From: Pseudomonas petrae | GTDB lineage: Bacteria; Pseudomonadota; Gammaproteobacteria; Pseudomonadales; Pseudomonadaceae | Assembly (NCBI RefSeq): GCF_021728295.1 | Contig: NZ_JAKJXE010000012.1 | Span: forward strand, 62,001 to 126,000 | Direction of reading: 5' to 3' | Length of the DNA: 64,000 nt | Shown: positions 26,378 through 35,295 of the stretch, one piece after another | How positions within the stretch are numbered: the stretch's first letter is position 1 | Layout: the number at the start of each line of letters is the position of its first letter | Made by a program: the position numbers and the translations under genes | The notes under the pieces: generated by a model | Databases searched by the model: none | The model's input: the letters and a program-made list of their open reading frames with translations, nothing else | Told to the model about the DNA's origin: nothing

Positions 26378-27952
26378 ATGACGGACGCTGCAAGAGACCA
26401 TGCCTTAAAATATCTGGCGCTTATGACATTGTCTGTCTTGTTCGTCATGGCTAATTTCTGGTGGCAAGGCCACGACGGCTTCAACCTCTGGGATGAAGGC
26501 TATCTCTGGTACGGCGCGAAGCAGATCGTAGCAGGGGAGATACCTCTGAGAGACTTCATGGCGTACGACCCAGGCAGGTACTACTGGTCAGCCAGCTACT
26601 TCATGCTTTCAGGGGACACGGGGATTATTTCCCTAAGAACATCAGTTGCTGTATTCCAAGTGCTTGGATTATATGCTGGGCTATGGACTATTTCCTCAGC
26701 ACTGCGAAAAGGCAACTGCTACAACATCTTATATTTGTGTATTGCTGCCGTCACGCTCATGGCATGGGCATATCCGCGCCACAAAATATTTGATATTTCC
26801 ATATCTATGATCATTGTGGCCGGACTTACCTATCTTCTGCAGGGCCCATCAGCAAGACGATATTTCTTGCTTGGCGCTGTAGTAGGATTTGCCGCCGTCT
26901 TCGGTCGCAACCACGGAGTCTATGGAGCGCTTGCTAGTTTTCTCGCCTTTGTTTGGTTACGGGCCGGTGCGCCTGCGAGTAGGAGTCTTTGGCACGGCGT
27001 AGGAGTCTGGGCGGCTGGCGTGATTGTTGGTTATATGCCTGTGCTCGCAATGTGCGCATTCGTGCCTGGGTACCTTGACGCTTTTATGGACACCATTGTC
27101 TTCATGCTGCAGCAGGGTAATACCAATCTTCCACTCCCTATACCTTGGCCTTGGACGGTAGGTTTTGGAACAGCCGGGGTCTTTATCGAGACACGCTGGT
27201 TTCTGATTGGTACGTGCTTCATCGCGCTTATAGCGTTCGGGGTTGGCGCGCTAGTCTGGATATTTAATCAGAAGCTGCGAGGACGCTATGTTCGACCCGA
27301 ACTGGTCGCCGCCATCTGTAGCGGTCTGCCCTATTCTCATTACGCATTCGCTCGGGCAGATGTAGGCCATCTCGCTCAAGGTATATATCCGTTACTCTTG
27401 GGCACGTTCATAATGCTCGCCGCTGGCAGGTCTCGGTTTATCAGGTGGTTTTCAGTAATAGCTATTGCCTTCCTGAGCGTATTTATCCTCGCCGACTGGC
27501 AGCCTGGGGTCTTGGCACGTACAAAACCAGGCTGGGAGAAAGTTACCGTTTCCGGATCGACACTCTCCATGGATCCCAGTACCGCTGAGGCCGTAAAACT
27601 CCTCAGAGATCTAACGGCCCGCTATGCCCAGAATGGCAGGCCTATGCTGGTGTTACCGTTTTGGCCTGGAGCCTATCCACTGCTTGATCGGCAGGCGCCA
27701 CTTTGGGAGATCTATGCGTTGTCACCTCGCGATGAAAAATTTCAGCGCGCTGAAATTGAACGTATTAAGAAAGCTGATCCCGGCTACGTTCTAGTATTCG
27801 ATATGCCGATGGACGGGCGCGAAGAACTAAGATATTCCAATTCACATCCTATAATTGATGATTACATTCGCTCTCACTTTGAAGTGATCACCAATTCGGT
27901 TGGCGGCGCTCTACTGACGTATAAATCGGTCGATGCTGGCGAAACGCAATAG
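26378..27952 (+). CDS. Large GT-C-like membrane glycosyltransferase
   Basis: This 524-residue protein has about eleven TM helices. The first periplasmic loop contains NLWDEGYLWYGAKQIVAGEI (Asp39-Glu40), then AYDPGRYYW, a pattern typical of GT39/GT83-like GT-C enzymes. A soluble domain (about 385-520) follows the last TM. It probably transfers a sugar from a polyprenyl-phosphate donor to the O-chain or core in the periplasm. With the GtrB-like and GtrA-like proteins it could complete a Gtr-type modification system. The acceptor and sugar are unknown. Confidence 0.75.
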   Translation: MTDAARDHALKYLALMTLSVLFVMANFWWQGHDGFNLWDEGYLWYGAKQIVAGEIPLRDFMAYDPGRYYWSASYFMLSGDTGIISLRTSVAVFQVLGLYAGLWTISSALRKGNCYNILYLCIAAVTLMAWAYPRHKIFDISISMIIVAGLTYLLQGPSARRYFLLGAVVGFAAVFGRNHGVYGALASFLAFVWLRAGAPASRSLWHGVGVWAAGVIVGYMPVLAMCAFVPGYLDAFMDTIVFMLQQGNTNLPLPIPWPWTVGFGTAGVFIETRWFLIGTCFIALIAFGVGALVWIFNQKLRGRYVRPELVAAICSGLPYSHYAFARADVGHLAQGIYPLLLGTFIMLAAGRSRFIRWFSVIAIAFLSVFILADWQPGVLARTKPGWEKVTVSGSTLSMDPSTAEAVKLLRDLTARYAQNGRPMLVLPFWPGAYPLLDRQAPLWEIYALSPRDEKFQRAEIERIKKADPGYVLVFDMPMDGREELRYSNSHPIIDDYIRSHFEVITNSVGGALLTYKSVDAGETQ

Positions 27953-28271
27953 CAAGCGCAGTGCAGCATGCCATCGGATACTTCATGGTGAAATCCCGAG
28001 ACTGGACTGGCGCTCAGGCAAAGCTCAAGGCTTCACGTACAGGAAGAGGCCTTGACATTCACCGGCGCGCTACGAGGTCGCTAGTGCGCGGCTTCCCGCC
28101 CGTACCACACGCGGTCACTGGTGTTATACCTGCCAAAGGCCTGCTGCTTGACGCCCCGCAGCACCAGCCTGCGCTTTTGGGCTGTAGCGCGCGCTGAACT
28201 CTCTTCAATTCTCAGGACCTTGATTGCGGGGTGATGCCATACGCGATCTAAACATAGGTGCCAACTGTCTA
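27953..28271. other. 319-bp tract between convergent genes
   Basis: No intact gene is seen. The minus strand stays open from about 28305 to 28081 in a frame that reads in part HLCLDRVWHHPAIKVLRIEE, partly overlapping the lipoprotein gene end; it may be a remnant or a chance frame. The motif TCTAAACATAGGTGCCAAC (28247-28265) recurs with two changes upstream of rmlB. Confidence 0.35.
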
Positions 28272-28733
28272 CTATTGAACTACCAAGACTTTTTTTGGCT
28301 GGCACACCAGCAGCGAGTTTCCGTCTGGTATTTCTAAAATGATGCCATAGCCGCCTGGTTCAAGCTTCGAAAGATCTGCTCTAAAGTTGAAACCCGTCTT
28401 GAGGAGCTTATCGTTGTTATAAGCCTTAACAACGTCCGGGCGGTCTGTCATGGTCGGGCCGTCAAACGTATAGGGAACTCCGGCAGCTCCGGTCAAGCGC
28501 AGTCTCAATTTTTCGGGCGATATCCTCTTTGATGCGTCAATTGCCCATCCGGCAAAAACCACTGTGTCCCGATGAACATAGACTGTGGCGTCAGGTTTGC
28601 CGCCAATGACATCGAGCGAGCAAAGATCCGTGGAATAGTGGGTGACGTTCTTATTCTCGACTTTGCCATCGCACCCTGCGATAACCGTCAAACCAATAGC
28701 CAGTACACTGATTGTCGCTAAAGTTTTATGCAT
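28272..28733 (-). CDS. Lipoprotein related to the 18539-19165 protein
   Basis: This 153-residue protein has a lipoprotein signal ending in VIAGC (Cys about 20), so it should be lipid-anchored. The mature part shows FAGWAIDASKRI, then DRPDVVKAYNN and TGFNF, the same order of motifs as the small anchored protein at 18539-19165. A longer upstream frame exists, but the ATG at 28733 with its signal peptide is the sensible start. It is the last gene of the minus-strand rmlB-rmlD-rmlA-GT2 operon, so it is likely made with the O-antigen. The function is unknown. Confidence 0.75.
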   Translation of the reverse strand: MHKTLATISVLAIGLTVIAGCDGKVENKNVTHYSTDLCSLDVIGGKPDATVYVHRDTVVFAGWAIDASKRISPEKLRLRLTGAAGVPYTFDGPTMTDRPDVVKAYNNDKLLKTGFNFRADLSKLEPGGYGIILEIPDGNSLLVCQPKKVLVVQ

Positions 28734-28806
28734 ACTATTTCCCGACCTTGAATGTGGTTGAAATTGCTCAGCTCCAGAGCCTTCGCGCCTTAAGACTGTA
28801 AGTAAC

Positions 28807-29763
28807 CTATACCGCACGCTTCTTCAGTCTGGAGCTGAGAAGCTTCGCCACTAGATAGAGAGCGGGAAAAATGAGCTGATCACGACGTTTTCGCCGACAG
28901 CTGCGAGCCATTTGAAAGATCTGCCCCCATTTCACACGCATGAACGAATAGTCATCCGAAAGTCTTTTCACATCTTTTAAAGCCAGCGAGCGAGTCAGCT
29001 CTATTTGCTCATACCACCAGCCGTCGACTATTCGACGAATTCTTGAAATGCCGGATTTAATTCCAGAATTCACCCCAACATGATTATTCGCATGTTGCCG
29101 ATAATCCATCCCCGGCACCGGATCAATAAACCACTTAAACCCATGACTCCGCGCATAGGCGTAGCAAAACCAGTCATGCAAGGCTACGCCCTGCACCCTC
29201 TCCCACTCATCCACGATCAGCTTCTTGAACCCTGATGCCAGCGCAGGCTTGAGCACATACGTGCATCCCGGCCCCGCTGCTTCGAAGAGGTAATCCCATT
29301 GCACTTGGGGCTGGGCCTTGTCGACAAGCATTCTTCGGCCATTGGGCCAGAACGCGACGACGTTGCTGGAGTAACCATCGATATGGTCCGAGCGCAGTGT
29401 TGCAATCGCACGCTCAAGCTTGTCGGGGTACCAGATGTCGTCCTGGTCGGAGAAGGACACGAAGTCGTATGCGCTGAAGTCTACGTCGCGTATCAATCGG
29501 AAAAAGTTACGCGCGGCACCTTTGAATGGCCCGGCAGGCGGAAGTAACGTGACGTTCGGGTGGCTTAGGGCGTAGTTGGCGCACCAGCTTTCAGTGCCAT
29601 CGGCCGAGGGGTCGATGCTGATGTAGATGCTGACGTGGACATTGGTCTGCGCAAGGATCGAGGCCAGTTGCTCCTCTATCCACGACATCCCGTTGTAGGC
29701 GGCCAACAGCACAGCGACTTCAGGTAATTCAAAAGACATGCTGTTGGCAGCCTGTTTGGTCAA
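28807..29763 (-). CDS. GT2 glycosyltransferase (rhamnosyltransferase-like)
   Basis: This 318-residue GT2 enzyme shows VAVLLAAYNGMSWIEEQ at the start, SIDPSADGT as the nucleotide site, FSDQDDIWYPDKLE as the metal site and MDYRQHANNHVG near the C-terminus. These are close to alpha-1,3-rhamnosyltransferases of Pseudomonas O-antigen clusters. It follows rmlA by 7 bp in the same operon, which supports dTDP-L-rhamnose as donor. The gene at the other end of the cluster (8346-9326) has the same FSDQDDIW and DYRQHxNN motifs, so the two may make different linkages of one rhamnan. Confidence 0.85.
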   Translation of the reverse strand: MTKQAANSMSFELPEVAVLLAAYNGMSWIEEQLASILAQTNVHVSIYISIDPSADGTESWCANYALSHPNVTLLPPAGPFKGAARNFFRLIRDVDFSAYDFVSFSDQDDIWYPDKLERAIATLRSDHIDGYSSNVVAFWPNGRRMLVDKAQPQVQWDYLFEAAGPGCTYVLKPALASGFKKLIVDEWERVQGVALHDWFCYAYARSHGFKWFIDPVPGMDYRQHANNHVGVNSGIKSGISRIRRIVDGWWYEQIELTRSLALKDVKRLSDDYSFMRVKWGQIFQMARSCRRKRRDQLIFPALYLVAKLLSSRLKKRAV

Positions 29764-29770
29764 AGGTCTA

Positions 29771-30661
29771 TCAAGCGACGCCGTGGTCCAGCATCTTCTG
29801 CAGGTATTGGCCGTATCCGGTTTTCTTCAGCTTATTGGCTTGGGATGCAACCTGTTCTTTGGTGATCCAGCCGTTGGTGTACCCGATCTCTTCCAGGCAC
29901 GCCACTTTCCAGCCTTGGCGCTGTTCGATGGTGTGCACGAAGTGGCTGGCTTCTAGCAGCGACTCGTGGGTGCCAGTGTCTAGCCAAGCGAAACCGCGAC
30001 CCAGCATCTGTACCGTCAGGCTCTTCTGCTCAAGGTAGGCGCGGTTCACGTCTGTGATTTCAAGCTCGCCGCGCTCGGACGGTTTGATGCTCTTCGCAAT
30101 CTCAACAACCTGGTTGTCGTAGAAATACAAACCGGTCACCGCATAGCTTGATTTCGGCGCTGCGGGTTTTTCTTCGATGCTCAGTGCTCGGCCGTCCTTG
30201 TCGAACTCGACGACACCAAAACGCTCCGGGTCGTTGACGTGGTAGCCAAACACGGTTGCGCCTTCAGTCTGCTCGCCCGCAGCGCGCAGGTTGTCCGAGA
30301 AGTGTTGGCCGTAGAAGATGTTGTCGCCCAGAATCAGGCAGCAAGGGTCTTTACCAATAAACTCTTCGCCAATGATGAAGGCTTGGGCCAGACCATCCGG
30401 GCTCGGTTGCTCGGCGTAGGTCAGCTCGATGCCGTACTGGCTACCGTCACCCAGCAGTTTCCGGAAGCTGGGCAGATCTTCCGGTGTAGAGATGATCAGG
30501 ATCTCACGCATGCCTGCCAGCATCAAAACCGACAGCGGGTAGAAAATCATCGGTTTATCGTAGATCGGCAGCATTTGCTTGGAAACGCCCAGGGTCAGCG
30601 GATGCAGACGCGTGCCCGAACCGCCGGCCAGAATGATTCCTTTACGATTGGTCGTGTTCAT
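29771..30661 (-). CDS. rmlA: RmlA, glucose-1-phosphate thymidylyltransferase
   Basis: This 296-residue protein has the standard RmlA length. It starts KGIILAGGSGTRLHPLT (nucleotide-binding G-rich loop) and continues with YDKPMIFYPLSVLMLAG, ILGDNIFYG and IEEKPAAPKSSYAVTGLYFYD. It makes dTDP-glucose from dTTP and glucose-1-phosphate, the entry to both rhamnose and the 3-amino sugar here. Its start overlaps the rmlD stop by 4 bp. It is usually feedback-inhibited by dTDP-L-rhamnose, known from the family and not visible here. Confidence 0.97.
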   Translation of the reverse strand: MNTTNRKGIILAGGSGTRLHPLTLGVSKQMLPIYDKPMIFYPLSVLMLAGMREILIISTPEDLPSFRKLLGDGSQYGIELTYAEQPSPDGLAQAFIIGEEFIGKDPCCLILGDNIFYGQHFSDNLRAAGEQTEGATVFGYHVNDPERFGVVEFDKDGRALSIEEKPAAPKSSYAVTGLYFYDNQVVEIAKSIKPSERGELEITDVNRAYLEQKSLTVQMLGRGFAWLDTGTHESLLEASHFVHTIEQRQGWKVACLEEIGYTNGWITKEQVASQANKLKKTGYGQYLQKMLDHGVA

Positions 30662-31563
30662 TTGTTAAGAGCTTCCATAAGCATGCGGGTTACGCCACTT
30701 TGCCAGTCCGGCAAGTGTAGAGAAAAGGTGTCGCGAAGCTTGTCCGTCGCAAGACGGGAATTCAACGGACGGCTGGCGGGTGTCGGGTATGCGGTGGTCG
30801 GAATTGGATCAATATTCTCGACCGCCAGGATTTCACCATTAGCACGCGCGAAGTCAATGACGTAGCTCGCGTAGGCGTGCCAGGACGTCTCGCCTGCGGG
30901 CGCCAGATGATAAATGCCACAGAGCGCCGGATTCACCAGCGCTTTCTGCAACGCGGCGACTGCCACATCAGCCAGCAAATCGGCGCCTGTCGGCACGCCA
31001 ATCTGATCAGCAATCACGTTAAGCGATGCCCGATCTTTTGCCAGACGCAGCATGGCTTTTGCGAAGTTATTGCCACGCGCGGCATACACCCAGCTGGTGC
31101 GGAATATCAGATGCTTGCAGCCCGAAGCGACAATCAACTGCTCGCCTTCCAGCTTGGTGGCGCCGTAGTAGTTAACGGGCGCGACTGCGTCAGTTTCCTT
31201 CCAGGGTGCCATGCCGCTGCCGTCGAACACGTAGTCGGTCGAGTAGTGCACCAGCAGCGCGTCGAGGCGCTTTGCTTCCTCGGCCATCACCTGGCTGGCC
31301 AATGCGTTGATCGTATGTGCCAGCTCCTGTTCGGTTTCGGCTTTGTCCACTGCGGTGTAAGCAGCAGCATTGACGATGACCTGCGGCGACACGCTGCGAA
31401 TGGCTTCGCGCAGACCAGCGAGGTCCGACAAATCGCCAACCAGCGTGCCATAGGGAGTGGCAGCCGGATGGCGATCAAGCGCAATGACCTCACCTAACAC
31501 GCTCAACGCGCGCTGCAGCTCCCAACCGACTTGGCCGTTCTTACCGAGCAGGAGAATCTTCAT
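30658..31563 (-). CDS. rmlD: RmlD, dTDP-4-dehydrorhamnose reductase
   Basis: This 301-residue short-chain dehydrogenase carries the nucleotide-binding loop LLGKNGQVGWELQ, the catalytic STDYVFDG and the Tyr-x3-Lys pair in YYGATKLEGE. It reduces dTDP-4-keto-L-rhamnose to dTDP-L-rhamnose with NAD(P)H, the last step. It overlaps both neighbours by 3-4 bp (rmlB upstream, rmlA downstream), so translation is coupled. Confidence 0.96.
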   Translation of the reverse strand: MKILLLGKNGQVGWELQRALSVLGEVIALDRHPAATPYGTLVGDLSDLAGLREAIRSVSPQVIVNAAAYTAVDKAETEQELAHTINALASQVMAEEAKRLDALLVHYSTDYVFDGSGMAPWKETDAVAPVNYYGATKLEGEQLIVASGCKHLIFRTSWVYAARGNNFAKAMLRLAKDRASLNVIADQIGVPTGADLLADVAVAALQKALVNPALCGIYHLAPAGETSWHAYASYVIDFARANGEILAVENIDPIPTTAYPTPASRPLNSRLATDKLRDTFSLHLPDWQSGVTRMLMEALNK

Positions 31564-32636
31564 GCCTTGTCATCGCGCGCAGCGTAGTTCTTGTCGATCC
31601 ACTGCTGGTAGCTGCCACTTTTGACGTGCGCAACCCACTCAGGATTATCGAGGTACCACTGCACAGTCTTGCGGATGCCGGACTCGAAGGTTTCTTCAGG
31701 CACCCAGCCCAGCTCGCGCTGAATCTTGCTGGCATCGATCGCGTAACGCAGATCGTGGCCAGGACGGTCTTGAACGTAGGTCAGCAGTTCGACGTGAGGG
31801 CGAAACGCTGAATCAGGACGCATCTCGTCAAGCAATGCACACACGGTGCGGACGACTTCGATGTTCTGCTTCTCGTTGTGGCCGCCAATGTTGTAGGTCT
31901 CCCCTACCTCGCCTTCGGTGACGACTTTGTACAACGCACGGGCGTGATCTTCAACGAACAGCCAGTCGCGGATCTGGTCGCCTTTGCCATAGATCGGCAG
32001 CGGTTTGCCTTCCAGTGCATTGAGGATGACCAGAGGGATCAGCTTTTCAGGGAAGTGGAATGGTCCGTAGTTGTTCGAGCAGTTTGTGACCAGTGTCGGC
32101 AAGCCGTAAGTACGGGCCCAGGCGCGAACGAGGTGGTCGGAGCTTGCCTTGCTGGCCGAGTACGGGGAGCTTGGCTGGTAAGGGGTAGTTTCTGTGAAGA
32201 GGTCTTCCGGCCCGTGGAGGTCGCCGTACACTTCGTCAGTCGATATATGGTGAAAACGGAAGGCCGCCTTCCGGGCCTGGTCCAACGCTGACCAATAACC
32301 GCGTGCAGCTTCAAGCAACACGTAAGTGCCGATGATGTTGGTCTGTATGAACTCGGACGGCCCGCTGATGGAGCGGTCTACATGGGACTCGGCCGCCAAG
32401 TGCATCACAGTGTCAGGTTGATGTTCGCGGAACACGCGATCAAGGTCTTCGCGGTTGCAGATGTCGACGTGCTCGAAGGCATAACGATCGTTCTGGTCAA
32501 CTGTCTGCAGCGACTCGAGGTTACCCGCGTAAGTCAACTTATCAACGTTGACGACCGAATCGGTGGTGTTGGCAATGATGTGCCGTACGACTGCTGAGCC
32601 GATGAAGCCTGCGCCGCCAGTAACTAAGATCTTCAC
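31560..32636 (-). CDS. rmlB: RmlB, dTDP-glucose 4,6-dehydratase
   Basis: This 358-residue extended SDR protein shows VTGGAGFIGSAVVRHI (NAD-binding), HISTDEVYGDLHG (catalytic Thr-Asp-Glu) and SPYSASKASSDHLV (Tyr-x3-Lys). It makes dTDP-4-keto-6-deoxyglucose, the branch point used by RmlC/RmlD and by the WxcM-like isomerase. The start is GTG at 32636, which gives the family N-terminus Met-Lys-Ile-Leu-Val; the longer frame upstream is not conserved-looking. It is the first gene of the minus-strand operon, so the promoter should lie in 32640-32830. Confidence 0.96.
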   Translation of the reverse strand: MKILVTGGAGFIGSAVVRHIIANTTDSVVNVDKLTYAGNLESLQTVDQNDRYAFEHVDICNREDLDRVFREHQPDTVMHLAAESHVDRSISGPSEFIQTNIIGTYVLLEAARGYWSALDQARKAAFRFHHISTDEVYGDLHGPEDLFTETTPYQPSSPYSASKASSDHLVRAWARTYGLPTLVTNCSNNYGPFHFPEKLIPLVILNALEGKPLPIYGKGDQIRDWLFVEDHARALYKVVTEGEVGETYNIGGHNEKQNIEVVRTVCALLDEMRPDSAFRPHVELLTYVQDRPGHDLRYAIDASKIQRELGWVPEETFESGIRKTVQWYLDNPEWVAHVKSGSYQQWIDKNYAARDDKA

Positions 32637-32831
32637 GCGAATTTCATACCCTGATTGTTGGCAACTTTGCACGCTGCCGGGTCCATGGAAAGCGAGGTTG
32701 ACAGAGAATGGTCAGCCTCTTGTGCGAATTGACTGTCGGATACGTCTGAACATAGGTGCCGACGATCAACGAAATGAACAGACCGCATTTTAGCGCCAAC
32801 GTCCATTATTACTAAAGGGTATTAAAAGCCA

Positions 32832-34169
32832 TTACGGCTTGCGCTTGCGCGGCCCAGTGTTAAACACCGGTACTTTGCGCACTGGCTTGATGGCCGGCAC
32901 TTCTGCCGCCGCTTCCCCACTATCGACCCACTTGCCCAGATTGCGTTTGCCGCCCCCACCACCGCTTTTCGGTTTCTTGGGTTTTTTCGGTTTCTTCAGA
33001 ACCTGCCCAGTCGCGTCGGTGGCCGGCACGCGGTGTTCCGGGATGAAGTCAGGCTCTTCGCGGCGCTGCAGGGTTTGGCGGGTGAGCATTTCGATGGCGC
33101 TGAGCAGGTCGACTTCGTCGGCGCACACCAGGGAGATCGCTTCACCGGTTTGGCCCGCGCGGCCCGTTCGACCAATGCGATGGATGTAGTCCTCGGCAAC
33201 GATCGGCAGGTCAAGGTTGACCACGGTCGGCAGGTCGTCGATGTCCAGACCGCGAGCAGCAACGTCGGTCGCGACGAGGATCTGCACGTCACCGCTCTTG
33301 AAGCGATCCAGCGCGCGCTGGCGAGTGGCCTGGGGTTTGTCGCCGTGAATGCCGTCTGCGTTGAGGCTCAGGCCTTGCAGCCGATCCACCAACTGGTCGA
33401 CGCCGACGCGGGTTTTCGCGAACACCAGCACCTGACCCCAGCGATGCTTCTTGAGCAGATGAATGAACAGCTCGCTTTTGCGCTTCTTGTCGACGGTGAC
33501 AATCCACTGCTTCACCGACGAGGCCGCCACGTTGCGCGGGCTGGCTTCGATGGTCAGCGGGTTGTCGAGCATCTGCCCGGCCAGCGCGCGGATCGCATCG
33601 GAGAAGGTGGCGGAGAACAGCAACGTTTGCCGGCGCTTGGGCAGTGCGGCGTAGATGTCGCGCAGCTCTTCGGAGAAGCCAAGATCGAGCATGCGATCGG
33701 CTTCGTCGAGTATCAGGGTCTGCAGCTGGGAGAACTTCACGGCGTTCTGGCGGTACAGGTCGAGCAAACGGCCAGGCGTGGCGACCAGCACGTCAACGCC
33801 TCGGCGCAGCTTCATCATCTGCGGGTTGATGCTGACGCCGCCGTAAGCCGCGTAGGTGGTCAGCGGTAAGTGCTCGGCGTATTGGGCGATGGCTTCGTGA
33901 ACCTGCTCGGCCAGTTCGCGGGTCGGCACCAGCACCAGCGCGCGCACGGAGTTGGCGGCGACTTTCGGGCCTTCCATGGTCAGGCGTTGCAGCAATGGCA
34001 GCGCGAAACCTGCGGTCTTGCCGGTGCCGGTCTGGGCGGCGGCCATGAGGTCGCGGCCTTCGAGCACGGGCGGAATCGCCTGGGCCTGAACGGGGGTGGG
34101 AGTCTGGTAGCCCAGTGTTTCGAGGGCGCGCAGCAGGGGTTCGATCAGGCCGAGGGAGGCGAATGTCAT
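32832..34169 (-). CDS. rhlE: RhlE-type DEAD-box RNA helicase
   Basis: This 445-residue protein shows the Q motif (GYQTPTPVQAQAIP), Walker A AQTGTGKT, DEAD in LILDEADRML, SAT in LLFSATF and HRIGRTGRAG, all intact. The C-terminal tail is rich in Lys-Pro and glycine (KKPKKPKKPK then GGGGG), a basic RNA-binding extension. RhlE helicases act in ribosome maturation and RNA turnover at low temperature. This gene marks the return from the O-antigen cluster to GC-rich core chromosome. Confidence 0.95.
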   Translation of the reverse strand: MTFASLGLIEPLLRALETLGYQTPTPVQAQAIPPVLEGRDLMAAAQTGTGKTAGFALPLLQRLTMEGPKVAANSVRALVLVPTRELAEQVHEAIAQYAEHLPLTTYAAYGGVSINPQMMKLRRGVDVLVATPGRLLDLYRQNAVKFSQLQTLILDEADRMLDLGFSEELRDIYAALPKRRQTLLFSATFSDAIRALAGQMLDNPLTIEASPRNVAASSVKQWIVTVDKKRKSELFIHLLKKHRWGQVLVFAKTRVGVDQLVDRLQGLSLNADGIHGDKPQATRQRALDRFKSGDVQILVATDVAARGLDIDDLPTVVNLDLPIVAEDYIHRIGRTGRAGQTGEAISLVCADEVDLLSAIEMLTRQTLQRREEPDFIPEHRVPATDATGQVLKKPKKPKKPKSGGGGGKRNLGKWVDSGEAAAEVPAIKPVRKVPVFNTGPRKRKP

Positions 34170-34229
34170 TTCAGTACCGTTGGAAAAAGGTCAGCGCACA
34201 AGAGTCTGTAGAAGACAATGGCGCGCAGT

Positions 34230-35129
34230 TTACCCTTTCTGCAACGGTTTCTGCTTGCGCCACTGCGGCAGGCCGATGAGCACGACGGCGCTGATGATCA
34301 CCGCCATCGCTGCACCTTCCGCCCAGCCGATGTGTTCGCCAGCGAACAATACGCCCAGCAACACCGCCACCGCCGGGTTGACGTAGCAATAGCTGGTCGC
34401 GGCGGCGGGCCGCACGCTCTTCAGCAGGTACATGTAGGAGCTGAACGCGACGATGGAGCCGAACACCACCAGATACGCCATCACCAGCCAGCCGGACAGG
34501 CCGGGGGATTGGGTCATGCGTTCGCCGCTCAGGAAGCTGCCGAGCAGCAGCACCGCGCCGGCTACCAGCATTTCGCAGGCGCTGGCCATCGGTCCGGCGG
34601 GCAATGGCAGGTAGCGGCTCCACACCGAACCGAACGCCCAAGTCGCGGCGGCGAAGATCACCAGCGCGGCGCCCATGGGACTGGCCTGCAAATTCGAGCC
34701 GAGGTTGAGCAACGAGATACCGACAAGGCCGAGCAGGATGCCGGCCCATTCCAGCCCGGTATTGCGATGGCCCCAGATCAGGCCGAACAGCAAGGTGAAC
34801 AATGGCACCACGGCCACCGCCAACGCTGCGACACCGGAGGCAACGCCAGCGTGTTCCGCCAGAGTGACGCCGCCATTGCCGCAGGCGAGCAGCAGGAAGC
34901 CGATCATCCCTGCGGATTTCCACTGTTTCCAGGTGGGCATCGGCGCGCCACGAAAGCGCATGAAGGCAAACAGGATGGAGCCGGCGATGGTGAAGCGCAC
35001 CCCGGCCATCATGAGCGGAGGCCAGGTTTCGATACCGATGCGGATGGCCAGATAGGTTGAGCCCCAGATCACATAAAGCGCGAAAAAGGCTCCGATGAGC
35101 AGCAGGGGGAAACGGCGGGCGGCAGGCAT
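34230..35129 (-). CDS. yedA: EamA-family exporter, YedA type
   Basis: This 299-residue protein has ten TM helices in two EamA repeats. The start LIGAFFALYVIWGSTYLAIRIG and the second repeat AAATWAFGSVWSRYLPLP are characteristic of YedA-like drug/metabolite exporters in the inner membrane. The substrate is unknown. It lies 60 bp upstream of rhlE in the same direction, but a shared transcript is not evident. Confidence 0.88.
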   Translation of the reverse strand: MPAARRFPLLLIGAFFALYVIWGSTYLAIRIGIETWPPLMMAGVRFTIAGSILFAFMRFRGAPMPTWKQWKSAGMIGFLLLACGNGGVTLAEHAGVASGVAALAVAVVPLFTLLFGLIWGHRNTGLEWAGILLGLVGISLLNLGSNLQASPMGAALVIFAAATWAFGSVWSRYLPLPAGPMASACEMLVAGAVLLLGSFLSGERMTQSPGLSGWLVMAYLVVFGSIVAFSSYMYLLKSVRPAAATSYCYVNPAVAVLLGVLFAGEHIGWAEGAAMAVIISAVVLIGLPQWRKQKPLQKG

Positions 35130-35295
35130 GAAAGGCTCTAGTACAGTCGTTTATTGTGGGATTGATTCTAGAAATGTCAGGGCTGCGGTCGTCAGTTACA
35201 AATGAGGTTTATTCGACCCGTACACTTTCTTCACGCGCTGAAGCGGCGATGTGGGAGCTACTCTAGCCGGTCCTACTGAAACAACGCGTCCACCC

